A stretch of DNA of 64,000 nucleotides from Pseudoalteromonas luteoviolacea NCIMB 1942 (GTDB lineage: Bacteria > Pseudomonadota > Gammaproteobacteria > Enterobacterales > Alteromonadaceae): contig NZ_AUXT01000112.1 of assembly GCF_001625595.1 (NCBI RefSeq), positions 62,001 through 126,000 of the forward strand, written 5' to 3'. The notes below the pieces were generated by a model. The model searched no databases. It worked only from the letters and a program-made list of their open reading frames with translations, and was not told the origin of the DNA. Each line of letters starts with the position of its first letter. Positions within the stretch are counted from its first letter, which is position 1. Shown piece after piece: positions 40,653-50,896 of the stretch. The translations under genes were made by a program, and so were the position numbers.

Positions 40653-40910
40653 ATGGAAACTAATCAAGTCGAAACTGTGTTACAAGAATCTTTGACCTTA
40701 GAAGAGGTAAAAGTGAAAGCCAATGGTAGTCATTATGAAGTGATTGCAGTTGGGGAATGTTTTGATGGATTAAGACGTGTTAAAAGGGAACAAATGGTAT
40801 ATGCGCCTTTGATGGAAGTTATCAAAGATGGCACTATTCATGCTGTTAGTATCAAGGCATTTACTCCAAGCGAGTGGCAACGCGAACAAAAATTCATCTT
40901 GCCACAATAA
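40653..40910 (+). CDS. ibaG: BolA-family protein IbaG
   Basis: An 85-residue BolA/IbaG protein (E. coli 84). [20 protein letters not shown] and [13 protein letters not shown] are conserved, and the GSH signature with its His can contribute to Fe-S binding with monothiol glutaredoxin. ATG 40653 matches the family start [10 protein letters not shown]; a GTG three codons upstream is also open. It sits between mlaB and murA as in E. coli. Confidence 0.94.
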   Translation: METNQVETVLQESLTLEEVKVKANGSHYEVIAVGECFDGLRRVKREQMVYAPLMEVIKDGTIHAVSIKAFTPSEWQREQKFILPQ

Positions 40911-42186
<1,276 letters not shown>

Positions 42187-42188
<2 letters not shown>

Positions 42189-42215
42189 AAAAAGCGAGCT
42201 AAGCTCGCTTTTTTT
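42187..42215. terminator. Bidirectional intrinsic terminator, murA/degS
   Basis: GCGAGC (42194-42199) and GCTCGC (42203-42208) with a TAA loop are flanked by A-run and T-run on both sides, so it serves both convergent genes. Confidence 0.93.
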
Positions 42216-43287
42216 AATAGAGGGGAGTTTCCAACTCGGCGACTTCCACCATAAAAATTAATATTTCACCATTGCGGTATACCTCAAATTCTAGCGATGT
42301 GCCCGGCTCGGTATTTCCTATAATACGCAGTGTTTGTTGGGGGTTGGTGATGCTTTTTCCCGCAACCTTGGTCACTATGTCACCGTCTTTCATACCAGCT
42401 TGCCAAGCAGGACCTAAAGGGTCAAGCTCGCTTATCCTGAGTCCCATAATAGGAGTGTATACATTGGTTATCAGCTGACCTTCGTTATCGACTGCTGAAC
42501 CAACAAAGCCTAAATACCCTCGAATAACTCGCCCATCCTCAATTATCTTTGTCATGACATCTTTGGCTAAGCTGTAGGGCACAGCAAACGAGATACCTTC
42601 AATATCGATGTTATACCGAGTAGTAAATTGCGCTGAAGTAATGCCTACTAATACACCATTTGAATTAACCAGTGCCCCCCCTGAGTTACCGACATTTACT
42701 GCGGCATCAGTCTGTAGCAGGCTATTGTACTGGCTGTCAGTGAGAGACTGTTTGCCTGTCGCACTGATGATGCCCTGAGTAATCGTTTGCCCTAAATTAA
42801 GGGGGTTACCTATAGCCAGCACCACATCACCCACTCTGGGCGAAATATTGTCATTGACTGGAATAACAGGAAGATGCTCTTCGTTAACTTTTAAAACAGC
42901 TAAGTCGGTGATGGTATCAAAGCCAATGAGTACACCATAGTATTGCCTGCCATCAGGAAGTAAAACCATAATTTGATCAGCGTTATTAATGACATGGTAA
43001 TTGGTGAGTATATAGCCATCAGAAGTCATTATGACGCCCGAACCAAGCTCTTGAATGCGGTTTTGACGCTTAAATCGAGGTACTTGACTAAAGCTTTCTG
43101 AGAAAATCGTGACCACAGCTGGTGCGGCTTTGTTTACACCATTGGCAAAGCTCATTTGTTGCACGGTGTATGGGACATTGAGGTTGCCTGCCTTGGTCCT
43201 AAATTCAGGTGTTAGCCATAGAATCAAAAGGGCAATTACAAACCCAATGGCAACGGGGGGCAACACAGTTCTAATAATTTGAAGCAC
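42214..43287 (-). CDS. degS: Serine endoprotease DegS (sigma-E pathway)
   Basis: A 357-residue protein (E. coli 355). One N-terminal helix (about 8-25) anchors a trypsin-like domain with His in TNYHVI, Asp in DLAVLKV and Ser in GNSGGAL. One PDZ domain follows (about 255-345). DegS senses misfolded porin tails and cuts RseA, which releases sigma-E. It lies downstream of degQ on the same strand with a terminator hairpin between them. A G7 run encodes the active-site Gly-Gly. Confidence 0.96.
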   Translation of the reverse strand: MLQIIRTVLPPVAIGFVIALLILWLTPEFRTKAGNLNVPYTVQQMSFANGVNKAAPAVVTIFSESFSQVPRFKRQNRIQELGSGVIMTSDGYILTNYHVINNADQIMVLLPDGRQYYGVLIGFDTITDLAVLKVNEEHLPVIPVNDNISPRVGDVVLAIGNPLNLGQTITQGIISATGKQSLTDSQYNSLLQTDAAVNVGNSGGALVNSNGVLVGITSAQFTTRYNIDIEGISFAVPYSLAKDVMTKIIEDGRVIRGYLGFVGSAVDNEGQLITNVYTPIMGLRISELDPLGPAWQAGMKDGDIVTKVAGKSITNPQQTLRIIGNTEPGTSLEFEVYRNGEILIFMVEVAELETPLY

Positions 43288-43341
43288 AGGTTGTTGTTAT
43301 TCACGTTTATTTGCTATGAAAGACATGATGACACAAAACAA

Positions 43342-43363
43342 CGCAGCGACAAGTGTCGCTGCG
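43342..43363 (-). terminator. Terminator downstream of degQ
   Basis: Perfect arms CGCAGCGAC (43342-43350) and GTCGCTGCG (43355-43363) with loop AAGT. On the minus strand it is followed by TTGTTTTGT. It lies between degQ and degS, so degS probably has its own promoter or depends on readthrough. Confidence 0.8.
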
Positions 43364-43390
43364 CAGATCTTGATAATTTTTTTGAAATGA

Positions 43391-44743
43391 CTACTGGATC
43401 AGATAGAACACCGAGTCTCTACCGCGCTTAATACCCAAAACAATATTACCTTGAATATCGTCAACTAGGCGTTTCATCTCCCTAACAGTTGTCACTCTTT
43501 GTCGATTAACCTGCATGATGACATCGCCCTCTTGCAGGCCAACGCGTGCCGCTGGTGAACGCTCTTCAACATTGACCACAACGATGCCTTGGTTGCCATT
43601 GCGCTCGCTGCTTTCTAACACAGCGCCACGCAGACTTGGATGTATACGATCGGCCTGTGCTTGACGTTCGTTCTGACCTTGGAGTTTAACGTCTAGATTA
43701 CGGTTTCTGCCATCACGGTGAATACTCACTTGAATCTCTCGGCCTTCACCTAACGTAGCAATCTTGCCGCGCAACTCTTCAAAGCTTTCGATTTTGTCAC
43801 CATCAATACGGGTGATTACGTCATTTGCCTTTATGCCAGCTTCTGCCGCGGCTGAGTCAGGCGTCACTTCTTGAACGAATACGCCCTGTTTCACATCAAA
43901 CCCTTGGGCTTCAGCAAGACCTGCATTGAGCGTGCGCCCCACAATGCCTAAAGAGCCTCGACGAACTTGTCCGTATTCAATAATTTGGTCGACTAGGTTT
44001 TTCATCATGTTTGATGGAATGGCAAAGCCAATACCTACATTGCCACCCGAAGCACCTAATATCGCGGTATTAATGCCAATTAATTCACCATTTAAATTAA
44101 CTAATGCGCCGCCAGAGTTGCCCTGGTTAATCGCGGCATCAGTTTGGATGAAGTCTTCGTAGCCTTCGATGTTCAAGCCACTGCGTCCTAACGCACTGAC
44201 AATACCTGAGGTTACCGTGTGACTTAAACCAAATGGGTTACCAATAGCAACTGAAAAATCACCCACACGTAATTTGTCAGAATCAGCCAGCTTTACTTCC
44301 GTTAGGTCATCATTATCAATTTGTAATAATGCGACATCTGATTCTTTATCTGCACCAATCAGTTTTGCTTTAAACTCTCTACCGTCTTTAAGTGTCACAA
44401 TAATGTTATCTGCTTCATCGATAACATGGTTGTTTGTAACGACGTACCCTTCATCAGCATCAATGATGACCCCTGAGCCTAGGCCGCTGAATGGTCTTTT
44501 CTGTGTTCTTGGTGCTGGATTGCCAAAGAAAAAGTCAAAAGGATCTACACGGCGGCGTACTTCTTTTGCGCCAGAAACTTGGATGCTCACGACACCGGGT
44601 GTTACGCGCTCTAACATTGGTGCTAAGGTCGGAAGTTGCTGTCCGTCAACCGCAACAGGTAGCTTTGCCTCAGAAGTGTTTGGTAGCAAAAGCATACTGG
44701 AAGATAAAAGCGCTGCGGATAATAAAGTTAATTTTAATCTCAT
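43391..44743 (-). CDS. degQ: Periplasmic serine protease/chaperone DegQ (HtrA family)
   Basis: A 450-residue HtrA protein. The signal peptide ends near PNTSEA (about 26). Catalytic His is in TNNHVIDEAD, Asp in DVALLQI and Ser in GNSGGALVN. Two PDZ domains follow (about 255-345 and 365-445). Linker length and gene position beside degS favour DegQ over DegP. It degrades or refolds misfolded envelope proteins. A sigma-E-type promoter lies about 145 bp upstream, so this copy may carry the stress role that DegP has in E. coli. Confidence 0.95.
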   Translation of the reverse strand: MRLKLTLLSAALLSSSMLLLPNTSEAKLPVAVDGQQLPTLAPMLERVTPGVVSIQVSGAKEVRRRVDPFDFFFGNPAPRTQKRPFSGLGSGVIIDADEGYVVTNNHVIDEADNIIVTLKDGREFKAKLIGADKESDVALLQIDNDDLTEVKLADSDKLRVGDFSVAIGNPFGLSHTVTSGIVSALGRSGLNIEGYEDFIQTDAAINQGNSGGALVNLNGELIGINTAILGASGGNVGIGFAIPSNMMKNLVDQIIEYGQVRRGSLGIVGRTLNAGLAEAQGFDVKQGVFVQEVTPDSAAAEAGIKANDVITRIDGDKIESFEELRGKIATLGEGREIQVSIHRDGRNRNLDVKLQGQNERQAQADRIHPSLRGAVLESSERNGNQGIVVVNVEERSPAARVGLQEGDVIMQVNRQRVTTVREMKRLVDDIQGNIVLGIKRGRDSVFYLIQ

Positions 44744-44895
44744 AGTCTGGAAATTCTCCTAAATTACAGCGTTGATTCATCCTTAGCGATAAAGTATATA
44801 AAAAATAAATAGTTACTATTTATTCATGCTATGCACTAAGGTGATTTAGTCCCTGAGCAGAGAAAATCTTTGCTCAATGATTCAGTAATTATTTC

Positions 44896-44923
44896 TACAG
44901 ACTATGAGGTCAAAAAAAAGTTC
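44896..44923 (-). promoter_or_regulatory. Putative sigma-E promoter of degQ
   Basis: Minus strand GAACTT (44918-44923), a 16-bp spacer and TCTGTA (44896-44901) match the sigma-E consensus GAACTT-N16-TCTGA. The spacing is the same as in the E. coli rpoH P3 promoter. The -35 hexamer ends two bases from the zapG stop codon. The leader to degQ would be about 145 nt. Confidence 0.72.
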
Positions 44924-44924
44924 A

Positions 44925-45380
44925 CTAAGGGGTTTTTAATTGCTCGCTTTTTGAACGGTCGTCGGTAAATAAACCACTTTCACCTTCAGCGTAATCCACG
45001 GGTGGATTCGTGTAAGTGGATTCATCACTACGGCGCTTTTCAGGGCGTGCCCGCAAAGAAGCTTGTAATTGCTCTGTTGTTTCCTTAGAGAAAAATGGCT
45101 CGCTTGGCTTTTTACTCTTTTCTTCAAACAATAGTTGGTTAGTGTCTTCAACGTGTTGCAGCAACTGACTGTAGTTGTCTTGCATCTTACCAACTAGCTT
45201 TTTGGTGCTTGCTAAATGATCCGCAACATCTTGACGATATTGCTCTAAGTTTTGCTCAGCTTGCTTCGCTTGTTGCTCGATTTCTTCGTGCTTAAATTGT
45301 TTTTTAGTGAATAGTGAACCTAAGAAAAATGCACTGATTGCCACGATGATCAATAAGCCCAACCATGCGATTGTTGTCAT
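44925..45380 (-). CDS. zapG: ZapG/YhcB family membrane protein (DUF1043)
   Basis: About 151 residues. One N-terminal helix (about 3-22) is followed by a coiled coil (about 30-90; Lys/Gln/Glu-rich) and an acidic, disordered C-terminus. YhcB/ZapG links cell division, elongation and envelope synthesis in E. coli. ATG 45380 is chosen because AGGAG lies 5 bp upstream, and MTTIAWLGLL is a typical start. Divergent from zapE. Confidence 0.9.
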   Translation of the reverse strand: MTTIAWLGLLIIVAISAFFLGSLFTKKQFKHEEIEQQAKQAEQNLEQYRQDVADHLASTKKLVGKMQDNYSQLLQHVEDTNQLLFEEKSKKPSEPFFSKETTEQLQASLRARPEKRRSDESTYTNPPVDYAEGESGLFTDDRSKSEQLKTP

Positions 45381-45515
45381 ACTTACTCCTGTATAAGGTG
45401 AAGCCACCTATTTTAATATGCTAAAAATACCATCTATCGATAGCTTAAATATACGCTGAGTTTGGATGCGTGTTAATATACTCGGCAAAGAAAACTGCTC
45501 AGTTCAATAAAAAAT

Positions 45516-46607
45516 ATGATGACGCCTTGGGAAAAGTATCAACAAGATCTTAAAAGAGATGACTTTCAGTACGACAGTGCGCAAGAAAATGCAGTAAAGC
45601 ATTTACAGCGCTTATATGACGATTTAATAGCTCAACCTGCTGAGTCAAAGGGCTTTTTTTCAAAGTTGTTTGGTAATAAGCAAGTGGAGCCGGTGAAAGG
45701 TCTATATTTTTGGGGTGGCGTTGGCAGGGGTAAAACATATTTAGTTGATACTTTTTATGAAGCGCTTCCAAGTGAAAGAAAAATGCGTGTGCACTTCCAC
45801 CGTTTTATGCATCGCGTGCATGACGAGCTAAAAAAACTCAATGAAGTAAAAAACCCACTCAATGTGGTTGCAGACATTTTTAAAGCCGAAACGGATATCA
45901 TTTGCTTTGACGAGTTTTTTGTTCAAGATATTACTGATGCAATGCTATTGGGCGGACTGATGGAAGCCCTGTTTGAACGCGGCATTGTATTAGTTGCGAC
46001 TTCAAATATTATTCCTGATGAACTCTATCGCAATGGCTTACAAAGAGCTCGATTCCTTCCTGCGATAGCTTTGGTAAAAGCTAATACTGAGGTGGTAAAT
46101 GTAGACTCTGGAATTGATTACCGGTTACGCACTTTAGAATCTGCCGAAATATTTCATAGTCCGCTAGATGAACAAGCAGATCACAACTTATTTGAGTACT
46201 TTGATAAATTATCACCAGAGCCAGGTGTCTTGGACGCGGAAATAGAAATCGAAGGACGAATGATCAAAACACGTAAAGTGTCAGATTGCATCGCCATGTT
46301 TGACTTTACACAGTTATGTGAAACAGCACGTTCGCAAGTCGATTACATGGAAATAAGTCGCCTATATAACACGGTTATTTTATCAAACGTAAAGCGAATG
46401 GGGCAATCAAATGATGACGCGGCGCGTCGATTTATTGCCTTGGTAGATGAGTTTTATGAGCGCAACGTAACTTTGATCATTTCTTCAGAAGCATCAATCA
46501 ATGACATTTATACGCAAGGCACATTAAACTTTGAATTCAAGCGTTGTATCAGCCGCTTACAAGAAATGCAGTCACTCGAATATCTATCCCGAGAACACCT
46601 AGCTTGA
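45516..46607 (+). CDS. zapE: Cell division ATPase ZapE (AFG1-like)
   Basis: A 363-residue P-loop ATPase of the AFG1 family. Walker A is GGVGRGKTYLVD (about 67-78) and Walker B ICFDEFFVQDI. RFMHRVHDELKKL and the C-terminal FKRCISRLQEMQS are conserved. ZapE binds FtsZ at the constricting ring. It lies beside zapG and upstream of rplM as in E. coli. Confidence 0.96.
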   Translation: MMTPWEKYQQDLKRDDFQYDSAQENAVKHLQRLYDDLIAQPAESKGFFSKLFGNKQVEPVKGLYFWGGVGRGKTYLVDTFYEALPSERKMRVHFHRFMHRVHDELKKLNEVKNPLNVVADIFKAETDIICFDEFFVQDITDAMLLGGLMEALFERGIVLVATSNIIPDELYRNGLQRARFLPAIALVKANTEVVNVDSGIDYRLRTLESAEIFHSPLDEQADHNLFEYFDKLSPEPGVLDAEIEIEGRMIKTRKVSDCIAMFDFTQLCETARSQVDYMEISRLYNTVILSNVKRMGQSNDDAARRFIALVDEFYERNVTLIISSEASINDIYTQGTLNFEFKRCISRLQEMQSLEYLSREHLA

Positions 46608-46624
46608 TAAAACAAGATTTCTGG

Positions 46625-46655
46625 CGGAAAAGTCAGCCTTGTGCTGGTTTTTCCG
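46625..46655 (+). terminator. Terminator of zapE
   Basis: CGGAAAA pairs with TTTTCCG outside an inner CAGC-CTTGT-GCTG stem. The hairpin begins 18 bp after the zapE stop, and its inner half is nearly identical to the rpsI terminator. Confidence 0.75.
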
Positions 46656-46664
46656 AACTACCCT

Positions 46665-46680
46665 TGCTATAATCCGCGGC
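46665..46680 (+). promoter_or_regulatory. rplM-rpsI promoter (extended -10, GC-rich discriminator)
   Basis: TGCTATAAT (46665-46673) is an extended -10 element with a perfect TATAAT. It is followed by CCGCGGC, a GC-rich discriminator typical of promoters under stringent control by ppGpp. No good -35 is seen at the usual distance. Confidence 0.75.
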
Positions 46681-46829
46681 CTGCCACGTTGCGTTCTATA
46701 GCCCTCGTCGGCTTAGCCACCGGCTTGAGCGGCAAAAAAGTCTTAAACTCGAAGGGGTTGAAGCACCATTAGTAGAGCGGTAGTCCTCTGACTACCAGTG
46801 GTTTTAACTGAAAACTTTGGATTTTATAA
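46681..46829 (+). promoter_or_regulatory. Structured leader of rplM
   Basis: About 150 nt of untranslated leader before rplM. It has several complementary segments, including GGTAGT (46779-46784) with ACTACC (46791-46796) and a GGCT/AGCC, CCGGC-rich region near 46710-46735. In E. coli L13 represses its own operon through the rplM leader, and this leader may serve the same purpose. I have not computed the fold. Confidence 0.5.
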
Positions 46830-47258
46830 ATGAAAACGTTTGTTGCTAAACCAGAAACTGTAAAACGTGACTGGTACGTAGTTGACGCTGAAGGTAAAAC
46901 TTTAGGTCGTATTGCTACTGAAATCGCTGCTCGCCTTCGCGGTAAGCACAAGGCTGAGTACACTCCACATGTTGACACTGGTGATTACATCATCGTTATC
47001 AACGCTGAGAAAGTTACTGTAACTGGTAACAAAGCTCAGCAAAAAATGTACTACGCTCACTCTGGTTATCCAGGTGGTCTTAAGTCTGTTAACTTCGAAA
47101 AACTTCAAGCTAAAAAGCCTGAAATGATCATCGAAAAAGCAGTTAAAGGCATGTTACCTCGCGGTCCTCTAGGTCGTGAAATGTTCCGTAAGCTTAAAGT
47201 TTACGCTGGTAACGAGCACAACCATGCGGCACAACAGCCTCAGGTTCTAGACATTTAA
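46830..47258 (+). CDS. rplM: 50S ribosomal protein L13
   Basis: A 142-residue protein, the same length as E. coli L13. It begins [20 protein letters not shown] and carries [20 protein letters not shown] and [13 protein letters not shown], all diagnostic. It is an early 50S assembly protein. Codon use is strongly biased, as expected for a highly expressed gene. The rpsI gene follows after 11 bp with AAGGAG in the gap. Confidence 0.98.
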   Translation: MKTFVAKPETVKRDWYVVDAEGKTLGRIATEIAARLRGKHKAEYTPHVDTGDYIIVINAEKVTVTGNKAQQKMYYAHSGYPGGLKSVNFEKLQAKKPEMIIEKAVKGMLPRGPLGREMFRKLKVYAGNEHNHAAQQPQVLDI

Positions 47259-47269
47259 GGAGCACTATC

Positions 47270-47659
47270 ATGGCAAATCAATACTACGGTACAGGTCGTC
47301 GTAAAAGTTCAAGTGCTCGCGTATTCTTACGCCCAGGCACTGGCAACATCGTAATTAATCAACGTTCTATCGAAGAATACTTCGGTCGTGAAACTTCTCG
47401 TATGGTTGTTCGTCAGCCATTAGAGCTAGTTGAACTAACTGAGAAGTTTGACCTATACATCACTGTTGAAGGTGGTGGTATGACTGGTCAAGCTGGCGCA
47501 ATCCGCCACGGTATCACTCGTGCACTAATGGAGTTTGACGAGTCACTACGTCCAGCTCTACGTAAAGCTGGCTTCGTTACTCGTGACGCTCGTCGCGTTG
47601 AACGTAAGAAAGTTGGTCTTAAGAAAGCACGTAAGAAGACACAGTTCTCAAAACGTTAA
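47270..47659 (+). CDS. rpsI: 30S ribosomal protein S9
   Basis: A 129-residue protein (E. coli 130). [19 protein letters not shown] and the basic C-terminal tail [12 protein letters not shown], which contacts P-site tRNA, are present. Operon partner of rplM. A terminator follows. Confidence 0.98.
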   Translation: MANQYYGTGRRKSSSARVFLRPGTGNIVINQRSIEEYFGRETSRMVVRQPLELVELTEKFDLYITVEGGGMTGQAGAIRHGITRALMEFDESLRPALRKAGFVTRDARRVERKKVGLKKARKKTQFSKR

Positions 47660-48145
47660 TTTATTACGTTTCAGAATTTGCAAAAACCCAGCCTTGTGCT
47701 GGGTTTTTTGTTTTGTAACATTGTGCTTTGTTCTGTGCCTTGGCTTTTGTTATTCCCATCTTTCTTCGCTGAATTTAATAAACTTTCAAAAAACTCTAAA
47801 AATTAGCATTGTTGAACGTTTAACCATCAAATTATTTGCTACACTTGCATGGCAAGTAAATTATTCGCGATTTGAACTGATTAATTTTCTGTTGATTTAG
47901 GCAGAGGTTGATCTTGGTCAGAGAATCGTTGCATAAGACGTCATATCATAACCTGTCGTTTCTAATTTTGGCTGTTATTTGAAGTAATTATCGCTTTGAT
48001 AGCATCTAAAGTGGAATAGTAATAACCCTGTAATATATAGGGTTTTACTTATGATCGCGTCTATTTTGAAATATCTTAAAATTAACCTGCTGTAACTGAT
48101 GTTCTCAATATAGCAAGTGTTGAGGATCATAGTGGAGATAAGTGG
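47660..48145. other. Gene-free region between rpsI and petA
   Basis: 486 bases. The first 50 hold the rpsI terminator. The rest is AT-rich with no plausible gene. A TTGATA at 47996-48001 is a possible -35 for petABC but has no clear -10. A small hairpin AACCCT/AGGGTT (48024-48044) followed by TTTTA lies in the presumed petA leader. Confidence 0.55.
47685..47708 (+). terminator. Intrinsic terminator of rplM-rpsI
   Basis: CCCAGC (47687-47692), loop CTTGT and GCTGGG (47698-47703), then TTTTTT. A strong classical terminator 27 bp after rpsI. Confidence 0.92.
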
Positions 48146-48736
48146 ATGAGCAATGCGCCTGTAGACAACAGCCGACGTCGCTTTTTAACTATCGCTACCT
48201 CTGTTGTAGGTGGCGTTGGTGCGGCTGGAGCTGCTGTTCCTTTTATTGCGTCTTGGAATCCAAGTGAGCGTGCTAAATCTGCAGGGGCTCCTGTAGAAGT
48301 GGACATTAGCAAACTTGAGCCTGGACAATTAATTCGTGTTGAGTGGCGAGGTAAGCCTGTATGGGTTATTTATCGCACCCCAAAAATGCTAGAACAAATG
48401 AAACAACACGAAGACCAACTTCGTGACCCTAATTCCGATGAAGCGCAACAACTTGAATCGGCAAAGAATAACTACCGCTCTAAGCGTGAAGAGATTTTTG
48501 TCGCAGTTGGGATTTGTACCCACTTGGGTTGCTCTCCAACGTTTATGAATGGTGGGTTTGGTGAAAAAGTTGAGGGCACAGCGGATGGCTTCTTCTGCCC
48601 GTGTCACGGCTCCAAATTTGATATGGCTGGGCGAGTTTTTCAAAACGTCCCAGCACCGTTAAATCTGGAGATCCCGCCATACACCTTTCTAGATGACACC
48701 ACTATCTTAGTGGGTGAAGAACAAGAGGTGGCGTAA
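48146..48736 (+). CDS. petA: Ubiquinol-cytochrome c reductase Rieske iron-sulfur subunit
   Basis: A 196-residue Rieske protein. A twin-arginine-type N-terminus (SRRRFLTIAT) with one helix stays as the membrane anchor. The 2Fe-2S ligands are in CTHLGC and CPCHGS, close to the C-terminus. It is the electron-transfer head of the cytochrome bc1 complex. GGAG lies 8 bp before the ATG, and the stop overlaps the petB start (TAATG). Confidence 0.97.
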   Translation: MSNAPVDNSRRRFLTIATSVVGGVGAAGAAVPFIASWNPSERAKSAGAPVEVDISKLEPGQLIRVEWRGKPVWVIYRTPKMLEQMKQHEDQLRDPNSDEAQQLESAKNNYRSKREEIFVAVGICTHLGCSPTFMNGGFGEKVEGTADGFFCPCHGSKFDMAGRVFQNVPAPLNLEIPPYTFLDDTTILVGEEQEVA

Positions 48737-50064
48737 TGACTAGTAAATACGAAGAACAAACCGCTACGGGTGATAACACCACAACCAAATCAGGTGGTGT
48801 TGTGAGTTCAGTGGTCAATTGGATTGATGACAGAATTCCGATGACTCGGGTCTGGAACATGCATATCGCGCAGTATCCAGCACCTAAAAACTTTAACTTC
48901 TGGTACCTTTTCGGTTCATTAGCTATCTTAGTATTGGTCAATCAAATTGTGACGGGTATTTGGTTGACGATGAACTTTGTGCCTTCTGCTGAAGGGGCGT
49001 TTGCGTCAGTTGAGTACATCATGCGTGATGTTGAATACGGCTGGCTATTACGTTATCTTCACTCTACAGGTGCTTCAGCATTTTTCGTTGTTGTTTACCT
49101 ACATATGTTCCGAGGTATGATCTACGGCTCTTATCAAAAGCCCAGAGAGCTGTTGTGGTTATTTGGTATGTTGATCTTCCTTGCGCTGATGGCTGAAGCA
49201 TTTATGGGTTACTTATTACCTTGGGGGCAGATGTCGTTCTGGGGTGCGCAGGTAATCATTTCATTGTTTGGTGCTATTCCAGTAATTGGTGAAGACTTAA
49301 CTCTATGGATCCGTGGGGATTATGTTATCTCAGGAGCCACACTGAACCGCTTCTTTGCTTTGCATGTCATTGCATTGCCACTGGTGTTGGTGATTCTTGT
49401 TTTCCTACATATTGTGGCGTTGCATGAAGTTGGCTCGAACAACCCTGATGGTATTGAGGTTAAGCGCAAAAAAGGCTCTGTTGCAGAAGAGGACAAACCT
49501 AAATTTAAGTTCCATGAATATTATACCAGCAAAAAAGATGTGGTTGATGCTATCCCATTCCACCCATATTACACAGTTAAGGACATTTTGGGAGTCGCTG
49601 GGTTCTTAATTTTGTTCTGTTGGGTAGTATTCTTTATGCCTGAAATGAATGGTTTCTTCCTCGAAGCCCCTAACTTTGAGGCAGCAAACCCACTTAAAAC
49701 ACCAGAACATATCTTCCCTGTTTGGTATTTTACGCCTTTCTATGCGATTTTACGTGCTATTCCTGATAAACTATTTGGGGTAGTGGCTATGGGGGCCTCA
49801 ATTGTGATGCTGGCACTGTTACCATGGCTGGATAGAGGAAAAGTTCGCTCTATTCGTTATCGTAGTGTTTGGCACAAGTTGAATATTGCCCAGTTTGTTG
49901 TGACCTTCCTTATCTTAGGCTGGGCAGGTGCGACGCCTCAAACTGTGCAATCAACCATTTTGTCTCAGATTTGTACTGTGACGTATTTCATGTTCTTTGT
50001 ATTACTTTATGTATACTCCAAGAACGAAGTAACAAAGCCACTACCAACGAGGTTGACGAAATGA
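48736..50064 (+). CDS. petB: Cytochrome b of the bc1 complex
   Basis: A 442-residue cytochrome b. About eight or nine helices carry the heme histidines in LRYLHSTGASAFF/YLHMFRG and FFALHVIALPLVLVILVFLHIVALHE (two motifs). The Qo-site motif PVWYFTPFYAILRAIP includes the usual PxWY variant. It oxidises ubiquinol and passes electrons through two b-hemes. Its stop overlaps petC by 4 bp. Confidence 0.97.
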   Translation: MTSKYEEQTATGDNTTTKSGGVVSSVVNWIDDRIPMTRVWNMHIAQYPAPKNFNFWYLFGSLAILVLVNQIVTGIWLTMNFVPSAEGAFASVEYIMRDVEYGWLLRYLHSTGASAFFVVVYLHMFRGMIYGSYQKPRELLWLFGMLIFLALMAEAFMGYLLPWGQMSFWGAQVIISLFGAIPVIGEDLTLWIRGDYVISGATLNRFFALHVIALPLVLVILVFLHIVALHEVGSNNPDGIEVKRKKGSVAEEDKPKFKFHEYYTSKKDVVDAIPFHPYYTVKDILGVAGFLILFCWVVFFMPEMNGFFLEAPNFEAANPLKTPEHIFPVWYFTPFYAILRAIPDKLFGVVAMGASIVMLALLPWLDRGKVRSIRYRSVWHKLNIAQFVVTFLILGWAGATPQTVQSTILSQICTVTYFMFFVLLYVYSKNEVTKPLPTRLTK

Positions 50065-50798
50065 TGAAAAAGCTATTGATCGGTTTATTCGCATTATTGC
50101 CAACCTTTACAATGGCAGCAGGTCCAACAATGCCATTGATGGACGCTAACATTGACCTAAGGGATAAAGCTTCATTACAGCGTGGCGCCAAATTGTTTAT
50201 GAACTACTGTTTGGGTTGTCACCAGATGCAGTACCAGCGTTACGAGCGTACGTTTCGTGATATTGGTATTCCAGTAGAAATAGGTAAAGAGACATTAATT
50301 TTTGATGACTCTAAAGTGGGTTCGCATATTCTCAATGCTATGTCTAAAGAGGATGCTGCGAAATGGTTTGGTGCTGCGCCGCCAGACTTAACGTTGATAT
50401 CTCGTGTTAAATCGCCAGATTATATCTACACCTACTTAAAGTCATTTTACAGAGATGAGTCTCGTCCTTTTGGTGTGAATAATGTTGTGTTCCCACTGGT
50501 GGGGATGCCTCACGTTCTGCAAGAACTGCAAGGTTTACCGATGCCAATCACTGAAGAAGTGGTTGAAGGTGATGAAACTGTAACCAAAGTTGTGGGTGTT
50601 GAAACTGACGGCTCCGGTGAGATGAGTGACGATGAATACGACCAAGCCGCAAGAGACCTTACAAACTTTTTAGCGTATGTGGGGGAACCTTCGCGACTAG
50701 AATCTGAGGCAATAGGTATCAAAGTGCTCGGATTCTTGGTAATCTTCTTCATCTTAGCTTTCTTCTTGAAGAAAGAGTACTGGAGAGACGTTCATTAA
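50061..50798 (+). CDS. petC: Cytochrome c1 of the bc1 complex
   Basis: About 245 residues. A signal peptide ends near TFTMAAG (about 19). The heme c site is CLGCH (about 46-50), the methionine axial ligand probably lies in the LVGMPHVL region, and a C-terminal helix (about 220-238) anchors it to the membrane. It passes electrons from the Rieske protein to cytochrome c. The start is placed at ATG 50061 (GAGG at 8 bp); ATG 50064 is next to it. The open frame extends upstream inside petB but is not coding there. Confidence 0.96.
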   Translation: MMKKLLIGLFALLPTFTMAAGPTMPLMDANIDLRDKASLQRGAKLFMNYCLGCHQMQYQRYERTFRDIGIPVEIGKETLIFDDSKVGSHILNAMSKEDAAKWFGAAPPDLTLISRVKSPDYIYTYLKSFYRDESRPFGVNNVVFPLVGMPHVLQELQGLPMPITEEVVEGDETVTKVVGVETDGSGEMSDDEYDQAARDLTNFLAYVGEPSRLESEAIGIKVLGFLVIFFILAFFLKKEYWRDVH

Positions 50799-50825
50799 TT
50801 TGAACACTCAATGGTGATTTTAGGT

Positions 50826-50853
50826 AATAGGGGCTTTTGCCCCTATTGCTGTT
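50826..50853 (+). terminator. Hairpin after petABC
   Basis: Perfect arms AATAGGGGC (50826-50834) and GCCCCTATT (50839-50847) with a TTTT loop, then GCTGTTT. The U-run is poor, so some readthrough to sspA is possible. Confidence 0.75.
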
Positions 50854-50896
50854 TAAAGTGATTTGATTACTTTGTGATTATTTTATGGAGGTAGGC

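Noticed and set aside
42675..42681. C7 run in degS as a phase-variation tract
   Set aside because: It encodes the invariant active-site Gly-Gly and seven bases is short. Loss of the protease would be expected to be harmful.
46740..46829. Possible tRNA in the rplM leader
   Set aside because: There is a hairpin but no T-arm GTTCRA, no acceptor pairing and no anticodon arm.
49869..50060. Upstream extension of petC inside petB
   Set aside because: The frame is open but lies within the conserved cytochrome b end. A clean signal peptide and ribosome-binding site start at 50061.
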